From Dimargaris cristalligena (Eukaryota; Kickxellomycota; Dimargaritomycetes; Dimargaritales; Dimargaritaceae), in the NCBI GenBank assembly GCA_027576995.1, contig JANBQC010000106.1:1-59036 (forward strand): 59,036 nt of DNA, written 5' to 3'. Below are positions 23,415-34,406 of this stretch, one piece after another; positions within the stretch are counted from its first letter, which is position 1, and each line of letters begins with the position of its first letter. The translations under genes were made by a program, and so were the position numbers. A model generated the notes under the pieces. That model searched no databases. It saw only the letters and a list, made by a program, of their open reading frames with translations, and was not told the DNA's origin.

Positions 23415-26400
23415 TCACCCCCTTACACTCGGCGCTCCTCCTCTCCCCCCCCTCCGACTCCCCATAGGTGAGGGCACCTTGTGTGTGACGTCTGACCCAA
23501 ATGGTGCTGGCGTCCACCACGGTGCATGGAGGCCAACTATTATGTGGATATATCTTTCCACCCGGGAATGGTAGATCTCGCCGCCCCACTACTGGCGGTG
23601 AATTCCCTTAGCGCCACGCTGCTTCAGTTTTCCAAGCCCCGCTCGGTCAGCTTGGCCCCCTCCCACCACTTGTTTCCCCGTCCATACTTTATGTCCCATT
23701 TTTGGCTTACAGATTATATCCAATACGCGCCATTTTGGGTTCGGCCGGTATCTGCATTTATTTTTTATTTACCCACTTTCACCACTGGCGCCCTTTTTCT
23801 TAACGGGCTCAAGTACGGTTGTTATTCTGTAATGATATCTATCGAGTAGTTCACACATTCCTGGTTGATTTTTTTTCTTACCTACGTTTGCATTTGGCGA
23901 TTAAATAACTTGTTAGTTATACGTTTTGGTATTACATATATATGTTTGTTTCGCGACCCTTTCTCCCCACATCTTAGTATAGTTAATACACATGTTTATT
24001 ATTGTCTAAAATAAAAATTAATTCCTTATTTATTTATAATTGAATATCGCAAGTTTGGTTACGTAAATATTATTTCAAGAAATGGTGCGAATGTCCGCCC
24101 GCTTCTTTACTTGGTAAACAGAAAGCCCGAATCTCGTTGGACATCAGAAATGGACGAATAATCCAATGGGGCAGGGTGGGGGGAGTTGTAGGATTAACCC
24201 TTCATTATTTACCTAAATGGATAAATGAAACTTAGACGTACCGTCGCAGGATCTGTGGGAGTGATGGGGGAATTTGGCCAGGGTGAGAGAGGGTAGCTGT
24301 TAAATTATTCACTCTCCAATGACCCACTCCCCATGTCAACGTCACCCAAGCTTCATAATGTTTGCTCCCATCAATCACTATAGAATGGCAATATAAGCTA
24401 TCCATGTGAGCTGAAGATGAGAGGGTGGGGGTGATTACGGTTCACAGCCATGGACCAATGCTTAAACATGGTAAATTATCCCTCAGAGGCACGCTGATGT
24501 GCCACACACTTAAATACAGTTCAAGGAGCCGTGGGCGCGATAAGTAAGCACTATAGGTGTGGGTAAATTTTATCACAAACCACTTATTCCTTAAATAAAG
24601 TGGGGCCTGATTGACAGTCCACTATATTGTTTTTCATCCTGACTGGCAAAAGGATTTACCTGGCGATTTATAAACGGCTAAGGTGAAGTCAATTTGGCGA
24701 GTAGCCAATATCACCGGGAACTCTAGAATGCAGCAGGTGGGGTGGTGACTTTTAGCAAATACTATAGCAAAGCCAACCGGGAAGCAGCAAATCCATTCCC
24801 CTCTTGGGGTTATGTGTCCAAGGCAAAAAGTAGGGGACTGCCTATGCGGGAATAAGAAGGGCAGATGATTATTACTTTTTTTACGAATGTTGGGCCTTAA
24901 TTTGGAAAAACTGGACTTGCCTTTACAGTTAATCCCAACGAAGTGGTGAATAGCCCGGTATTTACCGCCTCGAAAGGAAGCTAAAAGCCAACCCCTCTTC
25001 CATGCAAGCGCAATGGAAAGCGTGACGCTACCTGGCATAAACGCAGCCCCTCCCCCCGTGTGCTGGGTAGTAAGGGTGAAGGGGAAGGGGTTGCCTAACT
25101 GATCCACTAAATGTTACGGTATTGACCACTTATCAGTTCCAAACTCACTCTTTTATTATTTATTTTTATGTTGCAGCATAATTAGGATAATATAGGTTCG
25201 AAGTCCAGCGTAATAGGGAAAATAATCCGGTAATAAACGGGGTGCGGAGATGTCCACGCCTCACCCACTACCGACTACCTTCGGATGCTACTTGTACCAT
25301 TTGCCATCCATGACGTACTCGGGAGTGTATCCCCGCTGCATTGCTCGACCACTACAGAAACCGGTCGGCCGCCTAAGCGGTGGGGAGAGTATTCTGTGAA
25401 CTGCGACTGAATCCCGGCCAGAAAGGGGGGTTTAGTTGATACATTGACTGGGTAAAGCAAGCCCCGCCCGGAAACCGGTTGAATCTGGGGAAATCACCAC
25501 AGCGGGTGGGGGGCTTGTACATGGGCAATAGTCCACCATATACATTGGCAGTGGAGTGAGGAGACGATGAATGGTGGGTAATGTCTAGGTGTACCAGCTC
25601 CTCTTCAGAGAAAGCGGGGCCAGGTTGTGCACAGACACCAGTCGGATTCAAAAAGTGGATAGTGACCCGGCGGTATCAAGGAATCCAGCCACATAAATTG
25701 CTGGGGCCTTTTCGTGAACCCTAACAGCCGACACCGCGCCGCTCTCATGCCATTCGGGTAACCGATAGTACCGACTGCCTGGTCATCAGCCTACCTATAC
25801 TATGCAGTCCATCGGTTTTAACTTAACTTACACCACCCTAACGCTAGGTCTATTTCATCCACTAGAGGCGATGGCCTTTGGTCCCATTGTGCGATACATT
25901 GATTTTGCCCATAGTGGTACTTACCTCAATATATGGGAGCAATAGATGCCCGTGCTTCGACACGGCTGGTAGAGACAGTGTTTCTGCATGGGGGTGCCGA
26001 GTCATGCACCGTATGGCCCAGTGTTCCTTATGCAAGGCGCATTACCAGGTAACTAGGCCAGCCGTGCGTACCTGTGTGCTCGTGTGTGGATATATGTAAA
26101 GATTACTTTCCTACCGACACAGGGGCTTCTGCTGTATCAGTTAATATATTCGACTAGGAATAGAGCGCGCCGGTCGCGTTTTCCATTACCCTCCTTCTCT
26201 AATGAAGCAACAATGCCCCGAATGGAATCAGGGGGTTAGAGTGGTCACCAACTCAACTGGGGCTTGCTTCTAAAGAACCAGTCATTTTAACCACTTCTTA
26301 CCGCTCTGATCAGTGCGAGCTGCCTTAACCGTATCGGTATATAAAATCCCGGTCTTAGTCCCCTCCATTATTATACAGCACAGTAATTATCAAGTCTCGT

Positions 26401-26519
26401 TTTCCCTCTAACAGCTCTAATCCTCGACCGTAGTCCAATTCATCACCCACATACCGACTCATCGATCACACCACCACCATCCCCATTTTCTATCCCACTT
26501 ACCCGGCTTATTATCCACC
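23415..26519. other. Intergenic spacer
   Basis: Mostly AT-rich with no supported gene. A 157-codon minus-strand frame (25107-24634) exists, but its peptide has no recognisable family feature and its length is within chance expectation. The last about 130 bases are pyrimidine-rich and lead into the first TspO gene. Confidence 0.45.
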
Positions 26520-26999
26520 ATGGAATCGCTTCTGCTCTCCATCTCCGTTCCCCTGGCCCTGGGTTTCGCCGTCAGCATGAAAAGCCGCACCGTCGACAAC
26601 AAATGGTGGGACGGCCTCAACAAGCCCTTCTTCACCCCACCCAAATGGTGTTTCAAGTTCGTATGGGCCTTTTTGTACATCACCATGGGCTGGGGGGCCC
26701 ACCTGGTGGCCATGGCGGCCAAGGGCAACCCCGACCGGGCTTTCCGCGACTACGCCCAGAATGCCCTCATCATGTACTGGATCCAGTTCATCGTGAGTTC
26801 CGCTTGGGCCCCCCTGTTCTTCAAGGCCCACAAAGTGGGCTTAGCCTGGGGGAGCAACGTGCTCACCAGCATCCTGATTGGCATGACCGTGAACCAATTC
26901 GCCGACATCAGTCCCAACGCGGCGTTGTTGATGACCCCCTATTTGGTTTGGGTGGTGGTCAGCGGCTTTATCAACCTTTACATCGTGATTTACAATTGA
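26520..26999 (+). CDS. TspO/MBR family membrane protein, copy 1
   Basis: A 159-residue single-exon protein of the tryptophan-rich sensory protein / peripheral benzodiazepine receptor family. Family members bind porphyrins and sterols and lie in the mitochondrial outer membrane of animals or the outer membrane of bacteria. The usual length is about 160 and there are five trans-membrane helices. Visible landmarks are the first helix (LLLSISVPLALGFAV), the KWWDGLNKPFFTPPKW loop, the second-helix motif FKFVWAFLYITMGWGAHLV, then YWIQFIVSSAWAPLFF, GLAWGSNVLTSILIGM and LMTPYLVWVVVSGFINLYI. The start ATG has a CACC context and a CT-rich leader. Copy 2 follows 1.9 kb downstream on the same strand. A link to the porphobilinogen deaminase gene 27 kb away is functional at most. 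Confidence 0.92.
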   Translation: MESLLLSISVPLALGFAVSMKSRTVDNKWWDGLNKPFFTPPKWCFKFVWAFLYITMGWGAHLVAMAAKGNPDRAFRDYAQNALIMYWIQFIVSSAWAPLFFKAHKVGLAWGSNVLTSILIGMTVNQFADISPNAALLMTPYLVWVVVSGFINLYIVIYN

Positions 27000-28918
27000 A
27001 AATCGCCGGATTGGCAGGTAAAGCGAATGTTTGTTTTCATTGCTAAGATGGATCCTTGGGCGGTCTGCTGTCCTTATAAACCCCCTCCGTTCCGGAAATA
27101 TTTCCATGGCCCAATGTGGAGTCGGCGACACTTAGTAGGTGTATTCCCGGTTCGGCTTCTCTCTAATTTGCGGACCCATTTGGCCACCAAACTCCTTCTT
27201 TGGCTTTTTCGTAATGATTGGTGTATTATGTTGCAAAAAAAATAACTATAAAATTAAAGTGATTTCTAAATGAGTTTCGCCAGTTAACGTATCTTTAAAA
27301 TAGGGTTCTGGATTGCATCCTGCTTGTGGTTGGTTCAATCATTGAAGTTTCGCAATCAACTTGGACCACCACGTTTGGGAGGGGCTCATTATTAAAAACC
27401 AGTAATTAGTGCTCGGGGGGGGGGTACGATTTGAATTAGCTAGACACAGGCCGTTTTTGTGGGATTATACTTCATTGTAAGAGTCAACATCTTATACAAG
27501 CCCCAAGTGGAGCCGTGCCAGATTTAGGCCTGTAAATCCATCTCATGCGAATCAAATGTATGTGTATAGTTCTGGGGTAAGGCCATACTATGCAATGGCA
27601 AACGGGGGAGGGGGCGGCTACCCAAAAATCGGTTATGCCTGGGAAACAAACGGCGAACTGGCTCCGGGCTTGGACCACAGACCATGTAAAATAGACGGAG
27701 GCGAAGGCAACGGGGCGGTGCACACATTTAAGACAAAAGGCCCGTGCATTCAGCCGATGACTTTAGAATTCTAACTAAAGTCCTACCTGTAGTTACGACT
27801 GGTGCATTTCAAACCCACCAGCTATCGATTGTAACCCCAATATCATTTCTATACTTTTTAAGGAATAATCTTTACTGTGGCTCCTGAAAAGGATATATAT
27901 TTAGCCAACTAGAATGGGTAGAAGAAATAACAACAGGGCTGTTAATTAATACGCCCAATGTCGTTTCATACTCTATAAGTAGTGAACTGTTTTTCCAGGC
28001 ATACCACACTAGGTTTATGTACAGAGAAATTTATAGAGTGCCATGTCGGAAAATGAACTAGTCCAAAAAACCCACCTACCCAGAAAGTCCCCTACGGTTT
28101 GGTGCATACGGAGTGAGGTATTTCTATACGTGAAGCTCCTGGAGGCTAGAAGGATCTATTATAATTTAACTAGTGGGGGGGATGATATACATACATGTAT
28201 GCTTTATCTCGGGCTGGCCGCGTCAGTGTCTATTGCTGTGGGTGGCAACAGTAGACCGTATGATTCAGTGCGCCTTCTGCATGGCGGGTTGCCTGGTGTC
28301 TAGCCCGACTATCCATAGTAATGGGTGGCTTTATCCATATGGGAGAAGTTCATTCAGGCTGAATAATGAAAAATACATTGGATAAGGCCAATATTGCTGG
28401 TTAAAAGTTATTCTCCCACATATTCACCCATACATGTATTATGTAAAACCCTATACAGCTGGTTTGAGTTTCACCCATATGAAGGTCCCTCGAATAGCCG
28501 GATAGAGGGCCTATGTTACCAGTGTGGTATATTAGAAAAAAAGGAATGGGAGAAACAATTATATTAGCACATCCCGATACGATTGGAACAGTAGCTTTCA
28601 GCTGGTTTGGGGCTTATCCCAATATCCCAGCATTCTGGTGACTCTTTAATACCACATTAACTGCTACAAAATTTAATATACGGGCTTATATAAATATTGA
28701 CAAAGTCTCCTCCCATCGAACCATACCACACCAATCCCTGATCTCCAGTATCATCTCATCATCGTAGATCGCCGGTCGCTCTCTAGTTGTTTGGCCAGGT
28801 TTTCAATAGACACCTTTCATTTGTGACCGCATTCCACCTCCTAAATATTGCCCGACTCGCCCGCGGCCTCTTAGGTTCATTGATTTTTTCAAATTACACA
28901 CTATCCCGCCAACTAGCT
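27000..28918. other. Spacer between the two TspO copies
   Basis: AT-rich, with a G run at about 27415-27424 and an A run at 27234-27242. Small frames are not family-like. Bases 28787-28918 form an in-frame 44-codon extension upstream of TspO copy 2, treated under that gene. Confidence 0.45.
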
Positions 28919-29398
28919 ATGGAATCCCTTGCCCTCTCCATCACCGTTCCCCTCGCTATCGCCTTCACTATTAGCACGAAGAGTCGCAACACCGACAGCA
29001 AATGGTGGGACCGCCTCAACAAGCCCGTCTTTGCCCCACCCCGTTGGGTATTCAAGCCCGTTTGGATCGCCCTGTACATCGGCATGGGCTGGGCCTCCCA
29101 TTTAATCGCCGTGGAAGCCAGCACGAACCCTAGTTCAGTCGTGCGTAGCATGGCCCGCCGGGCGGTGGTGTGGTATTGGGCCCAGTTTGCCGCCAGCTCC
29201 GTGTGGGCCCCCTTATTTTTCAAGGCCCAGAAATTCGGCCTCGCGTGGGGGAGCAACGCGATTACCTGCATCCTCATTGGGTCGACGGTTAAACAGTTTG
29301 CGGCAATCAACAGGACATCCACTATACTAATGACCCCTTACTTGTTTTGGGCGGTGCTGAACGGGTTTGTTAACCTCTACATTGCACTTCAAAATTAA
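28919..29398 (+). CDS. TspO/MBR family membrane protein, copy 2
   Basis: A tandem paralogue of the gene at 26520. From this Met both proteins are 159 residues and align without gaps at about 60 percent identity by eye. The second-helix region FKPVWIALYIGMGWASHL keeps the family-typical Pro that copy 1 has replaced by Phe (FKFVW). KWWDRLNKPVFAPPRW, YWAQFAASSVWAPLFF, GLAWGSNAITCILIGS and LMTPYLFWAVLNGF are retained, so it looks functional. The frame is open to an earlier ATG at 28787, which would add 44 residues with several Arg and no acidic residue (203 in total). That extension resembles a mitochondrial presequence, but the start conserved with copy 1 is preferred. Charged loops differ most between copies, which suggests divergence after an old duplication. 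Confidence 0.9.
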   Translation: MESLALSITVPLAIAFTISTKSRNTDSKWWDRLNKPVFAPPRWVFKPVWIALYIGMGWASHLIAVEASTNPSSVVRSMARRAVVWYWAQFAASSVWAPLFFKAQKFGLAWGSNAITCILIGSTVKQFAAINRTSTILMTPYLFWAVLNGFVNLYIALQN

Positions 29399-31005
29399 AT
29401 ACCCCCCCCTCCCTCCCTTCATCATACTTTGCGTAAATTAACTATTTATTTTAGTTCCTTATTATTGGTGGACTGGTTTATCATTATATATAAAAAACGG
29501 GCACTATTATTTTGAAACATAGCTAATGACCTCAGTTTAATTTGTCATACGTTGGTGTGTCTATAACTAATATATTACCTCATGATAACACTTATATCTT
29601 TGGCTTCCGAATTGCAATTGGATTCTCTAATGAGCAGTCTTTTACGATCCGAAAATAAACAACATGGGTACCTCTTTTGTAATCCAGAATTACTGTAACT
29701 ATATACCGAACGTTTGCCTAATAGCATACGTGGATGGGATATATATGGGCTATCCAGTTCACATATTTGGTTATCAGCGAATAAAGTACATTTCATATAG
29801 TCACTTGAGCCGCATATATTATGTTCCTTTTACCAATATTTATTAGTTACAGGAACGTCCGCTGGACTTTATAATTAATAGCAATAATAAAAATACACCC
29901 GCTTACCACAATGGCACCGCAGTTCAAACTGGGGAAAATTGCCCATCCATGATTAAACGCATATTATAGGCATTTATGGCAGTACCATCTAAGATGAGTA
30001 ATTTATTGGGCTTCAGTATGCCTTGGTGTGGTTTCCTTGGGATTTGATACATTCCACCGCTGCAATACAATAGTAGGAATTGATCACTAGGTGGCAATAG
30101 TAGGCTTATCCACCGATGTAGTTGTTTTTAGGGAAAATCCAACTTTCATGAACTAAGGACTTGTGGGGATATTCCAAGAAGGTCAATTACTTTGATTGAT
30201 GGGCTGATTTTTCCTTACTAATGAAATAAGCCATCTAAATAGGGGAGCCCCGCTTATGGGGCGCCATTATCCATTATTCCTGGGCCGAACCTATCTTCCA
30301 ATCCATCAAATGTACCTCAATAATCAACCCATTGATTACTTTTACACAAACTGCCCTGTCGAATCTGGTCGCTTTCCTGGCACTTATCACCACTCCATTG
30401 TAGAGCCCTTTTCACGGATGTTTCGTGTGAGTTTTCTTCTTAGGTGAAGTTGGACCTGAATGCGTGGATATGAGAGCTGGTAATTCGCGCAATATCAACT
30501 AAACACCTGTAAAATCGAGGTCGGGGACCAAAAACCAGTGCATTCAAAATAACGGGGGTGGATAACGATCAAGTGGTGGGAATGCCAGAAGAGCGAGGCG
30601 GCCCATTAAGTTCTTTGTCTATTAATGGGGCAATACCATCCGACTGTCGGGTCAACCATCACTGTCTAACCCAAATTAACGGCGGTTGATGAGCTTGGTT
30701 CACATCGATGGAGAAATCCACAATTGACGGTTCACGACATGCTTCACCCTATCGATTATACTAACCAAGTGCGTGTGTATATTCTAGTCGGAGGCGGATG
30801 GGTCAGGACAAATGTCTGATAATATAAAAAGGGATGGTATTCTGTGTCCTGGGGCACATTACATATAATCCATCCCCAAAGCTGGCATTTTACCCACTAT
30901 TGATCTATTATTCGCTCACCCCATTTTTTTTTATCACACAGGCTTCCTATTATCCCTCAGCTAGCCGTTCTTACTCGCCCACCCACTCTCAACAGTCTGC
31001 CCAAA
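29399..31005. other. Intergenic spacer
   Basis: AT-rich with a C-rich start (29401-29417). No coding-like frame on either strand. The region just before 31006 is pyrimidine-rich and fits a leader for the small two-exon gene. Confidence 0.45.
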
Positions 31006-31351
31006 ATGGCCTACAAGACATACTCGATCGATGAACTAGACCAGTTTGGTAAATATTTTGTATATATTGTAGCAGTTCCCCACTCCGCCCCATTCATTGT
31101 TGCATTTGAATTCAAACTATAAATAAGTGGCACTAACTCACCCTTTTGTTTTTGACGCTGCGCCCCATGTGCCCCCGCGTTTTGGTTGTGTAGAAGTGGT
31201 ATTATTTTACTATTTCAACGTTCTGCATGAAGGCATCATATACCGAGTCGACTTGGATTGCGATGAACTAATGGTCCGTCTCATGCCCCAAGGACTTATG
31301 GCCTGCTTCCGGTATTCGGAAATTAGTGTGATATACCATGCACCCTTCTGA
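31006..31351 (+). CDS. Small two-exon protein, unidentified
   Basis: Exons 31006-31048 and 31194-31351 join in phase 1 to a 66-residue protein. It starts MAYKTYSIDELDQF, continues EVVLFYYFNVLHEGIIYRVD and ends YHAPF. Support is the ATG in AAAATGG context, a G/GTAAAT donor, an acceptor preceded by a CACTAACTC branch-like site, and the acidic/hydrophobic balance of the joined peptide, which looks like a small folded domain. I do not recognise the family. The second exon alone is also open from an ATG at 31127, but that would replace the start with a less protein-like stretch. Confidence is moderate to low. Confidence 0.42.
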
Positions 31352-32662
31352 CCAATGAGCAAGTGGTATTCCGAATAAAAGCCCCTTTTTTTCGTTTCTG
31401 GTTACATATAAGGGAAAAATTACCCGACTACCTTCTCGCACAGGGAGTTAGGCCCAAGGTACACCCTCGCTACAGTAAGGGAATTTTACTTTGAGCATAT
31501 TTAGCGGGTTTCCGGATTGGTTATTCAGACCATCGTTGATCTTACTCAGGTAGTTAGGGGGTTTATAGCGAATTACGAAAGGAATAGTCGGACAGTAGTT
31601 ATTTGAGCCTCAGGCGAAATGGGACCACCTGTTGTATATCTTGGTTTGATTTGGTTTGTTTATTTTTTACTAGCCCAGACAGTGGTAGTAAGACGAATAT
31701 GCTCATATTGACCAAAGGGGTCCAGCATTTATGCGTATATATTAGTATGGCTGATACCACTAGAGGGTCAGCGGTTTTTGGGATTAATTTGTTCACCAAT
31801 ATATAAATATATCTATATAGTTATACTAGCTATTAGAGAGTTTAATATGCAGGAGGATAAGTGTCGTAAACGAGTGCTTTTATATCATTATTGTGGAACG
31901 GGAAGTGTCCTAGTTTGTTTTATCATTTTAGGTGGGCTGAATGCCTGCTGGGTAACCCATGGTGTAGCCTACCTAATGGTAGATACTTTGGGAAGTAAGT
32001 TATATTGCAGATTAATGAATGGTTTGGCACCTAGCGGGTTGACTGCGAAGGATTCTGTCTAGCATAATCAGCTCGACGGAAGGCGCGAAGGGATGAGTGG
32101 AAGGATTGGTATTTCCAATCATTATGGCCTCGATAATGACATTCCCTGGGGCCGGTGTCCTCTCATTTGCATACACTTTTCCCGCCATATATCCCGTATT
32201 CCAATAGATGGGAGACTCTACTCCAAGAGGTGGCTAATTCAGGGATAGACACGGGAAGGGGGGGGATGTGCTGCACCAATACTGGGATCTATTAGGCCAT
32301 CCCTGCTTTGATTGACAGGACCATTCGCTGAAACAACCCATTCAAAGTCCGCTGTAATTAGTGAACTAGGTTATATGACATTCAGCCCATACCAGGAAAG
32401 GAATGGTTAGAATTCACCTTTGTCTTATCTTCCCATTTACACCACGCCCTCCCCAATGGCCAGTTCGACTGATGCGGGCTTTCGCTTGGCTCTACTTCGG
32501 CCCATTGTTCCCCCAACCATGTTCCAAGTCAGAGGTGATTTACCACTTGGCTGTGCACAGTGGTCCGTTCTTTGGGTGGAGAGAAGAATAATTGGGCCGG
32601 ATGTCACATGATTTCGCTGCACGGCCCGCAGTCATGGCTAATTGAAAGGAAAGGACGAGTAA

Positions 32663-32697
32663 TAGTAGTGGTAGTAGTAGTAGTAGTGGTAGTAGTG

Positions 32698-32736
<39 letters not shown>

Positions 32737-32737
32737 T
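32663..32737. repeat. (TAG/TGG)n trinucleotide microsatellite
   Basis: About 25 tandem trinucleotides, mostly GTA with scattered GTG units. The right half is a pure array and the left half interrupted. A similar shorter GTA array occurs near 43034-43047 and another near 36078-36097. Confidence 0.95.
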
Positions 32738-33041
32738 AATAGGTTAGAGAGGCTGGTATCGATTGAATAGCAGCACCTCACTGTTTATATTTTGGAAAGG
32801 GGTTAAGGTGCCAAGGAAAGGGGAGAGACCAGCAAGGGGAGGGAGGATAGGGTCTCGTGCGGGTTCGGGTCCTGAACCGGTGTGTATACACACCCTGAGC
32901 CTGCCCCCCTCACCCCGCTGGTCTTTCGGTTTCTTTCATCATTGTGTACTTTATACATCCCTTGTTGCTTTCCTACTTGTAACCCTTTTCCTTCGGCACT
33001 CCTTCTGGCTGGCATTGGCGCTGAGTCAGCTAGTTATTGTT

Positions 33042-33048
<7 letters not shown>

Positions 33049-33076
<28 letters not shown>
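33049..33076. repeat. (TC)n dinucleotide microsatellite
   Basis: About 14 CT/TC units, lying 180 bases upstream of the ARL8 start codon within a pyrimidine-rich leader. It may be part of the promoter or 5' UTR. Confidence 0.9.
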
Positions 33077-33079
<3 letters not shown>

Positions 33080-33259
33080 TTGCATCCACTGACCGGTGGG
33101 TCCATAAGTTTGCCGCAACCTCTCCCCGATTTCGCCCGCCTTCCGATAGCATATACTTGCCGGTGGGGTCAACCGCCCATTGCGAACTGAACACCGCTTG
33201 AATCTCCCCCACCTGGGATTGGACACGCTCCTCTCCATTACTGTCGACCCCTTGCAGCC

Positions 33260-34406
33260 ATGTCGACCATAATCAAATCTCTGCTCACTTGGCTCCGTAG
33301 TCTCTTTTTCAAAGAGGAGATGGAGCTGACTTTAGTCGGACTACAAAACTCAGGCAAAACGACCCTCGTCAATGTCATAGCCGTAAGTAGACTTGTTGGA
33401 TAGGCCTGGTGTTTTGGCCCTGACTACACCAAACCGGGTGGTCGGCAAATTCACCACCGCAGTGAGTTGTTGGTTGTTAGTACTCCGCCGGAATAGTTGG
33501 AGTATTCCGTGGATGAATGAATGAATGACCTTGCCCTCCCCTCCTCTTCCCACATTAACCAATCCATTAGTCGTAAAATATCCCGATACGTCATTAATTC
33601 ATCGGTTCCCATTGGATAAATAACCCCCCCTCCCATACCCACTCTTCAATAACTAATGTATATAACTCAGGCATTACTAATGCCTAAATCCCCCTATATG
33701 TATATATATATATATATTTGATTGTATATAGTCGGGCCAATTTAACGAAGACATGATACCGACGGTCGGATTCAATATGCGGAAGGTCACTAAGGGCAGC
33801 GTGACGATGAAGCTGTGGGACATTGGCGGCCAGTCCCGGTTTCGCAGCATGTGGGAACGCTACTGCCGAGGAGTCGATGCCATTGTCTTTGTCATTGACT
33901 CAGCTGACCACGGCAAGCTTAATTCCGCCCGGGTCGAGCTTCGGAATCTCCTGGAGAAACCCCAACTCGCTAATATCCCCGTGCTTGTTCTCGGCAACAA
34001 AAACGACCTACCGCAGGCCCTGACCATCGACGAACTTATCGAGGAAATGTAAGTGGATTGCCCGGATGTTGTACTCCGATGGAATAGGCATGTGATCTCA
34101 TTGGGCCGACCCGGTCATTCCCCCCCTATATTCGGGGGGGCATAGAGTCGGTCGGTGGTGGGCCCTTGATTCACCAACTTAGCTTAGCCCAAACTTGGCA
34201 TGCTGGATGTTTCATGGGCGGATACTAACTACTTTATTCTATGCTCTATCTACTGTCGGCCTATTTACGGGGAATTCGTCAAATCTAGGGACCTCCACCA
34301 GATCAATAACCGGGAGGTGTGCTGCTATTCAATCTCAGCCAAGAACCAAGTGAATATCGACAAAACATTAGAATGGCTTATCAAACACGCTGGGTCTGGA
34401 AAGTAA
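33260..34406 (+). CDS. ARL8: ADP-ribosylation factor-like small GTPase ARL8
   Basis: Three exons (33260-33382, 33732-34048, 34289-34406) join in phases 0 and 2 to 185 residues, the ARL8 family length. ARL8 is the lysosome/vacuole-associated small GTPase that recruits tethers and motor adaptors. Motifs: P-loop GLQNSGKT at 27-34, effector Thr in IPTVGFNM, switch [21 protein letters not shown], specificity NKND, and the SISAKN region that replaces SAK. The start lacks the Gly2 myristoylation site (MSTIIKSLL), as expected for ARL8, whose amphipathic N-terminal helix is acetylated. The C-terminal [10 protein letters not shown] and [12 protein letters not shown] match ARL8 rather than other ARF/ARL proteins. 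The first intron (349 nt) is long for this window and carries a (TA)n run next to its acceptor. ARL8 is absent from the common yeasts, which supports an early-diverging source. Confidence 0.95.

Larger units (their letters stand above)
31352..33259. other. Intergenic spacer with microsatellites
   Basis: No supported gene. It holds the trinucleotide repeat at 32663-32737 and the (TC)n run at 33049-33076, the latter in the presumed leader of the ARL8 gene. Short plus-strand frames at 32400-32620 have no recognisable features. Confidence 0.45.

Noticed and set aside
24634..25107. 157-codon minus-strand frame in intergenic DNA
   Set aside because: No recognisable domain; frames of this size are expected a few times by chance in 59 kb over six frames.
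25190..25215. Possible tRNA B-box (GGTTCGAAGTCC)
   Set aside because: No matching A-box, acceptor stem or cloverleaf could be drawn around it.
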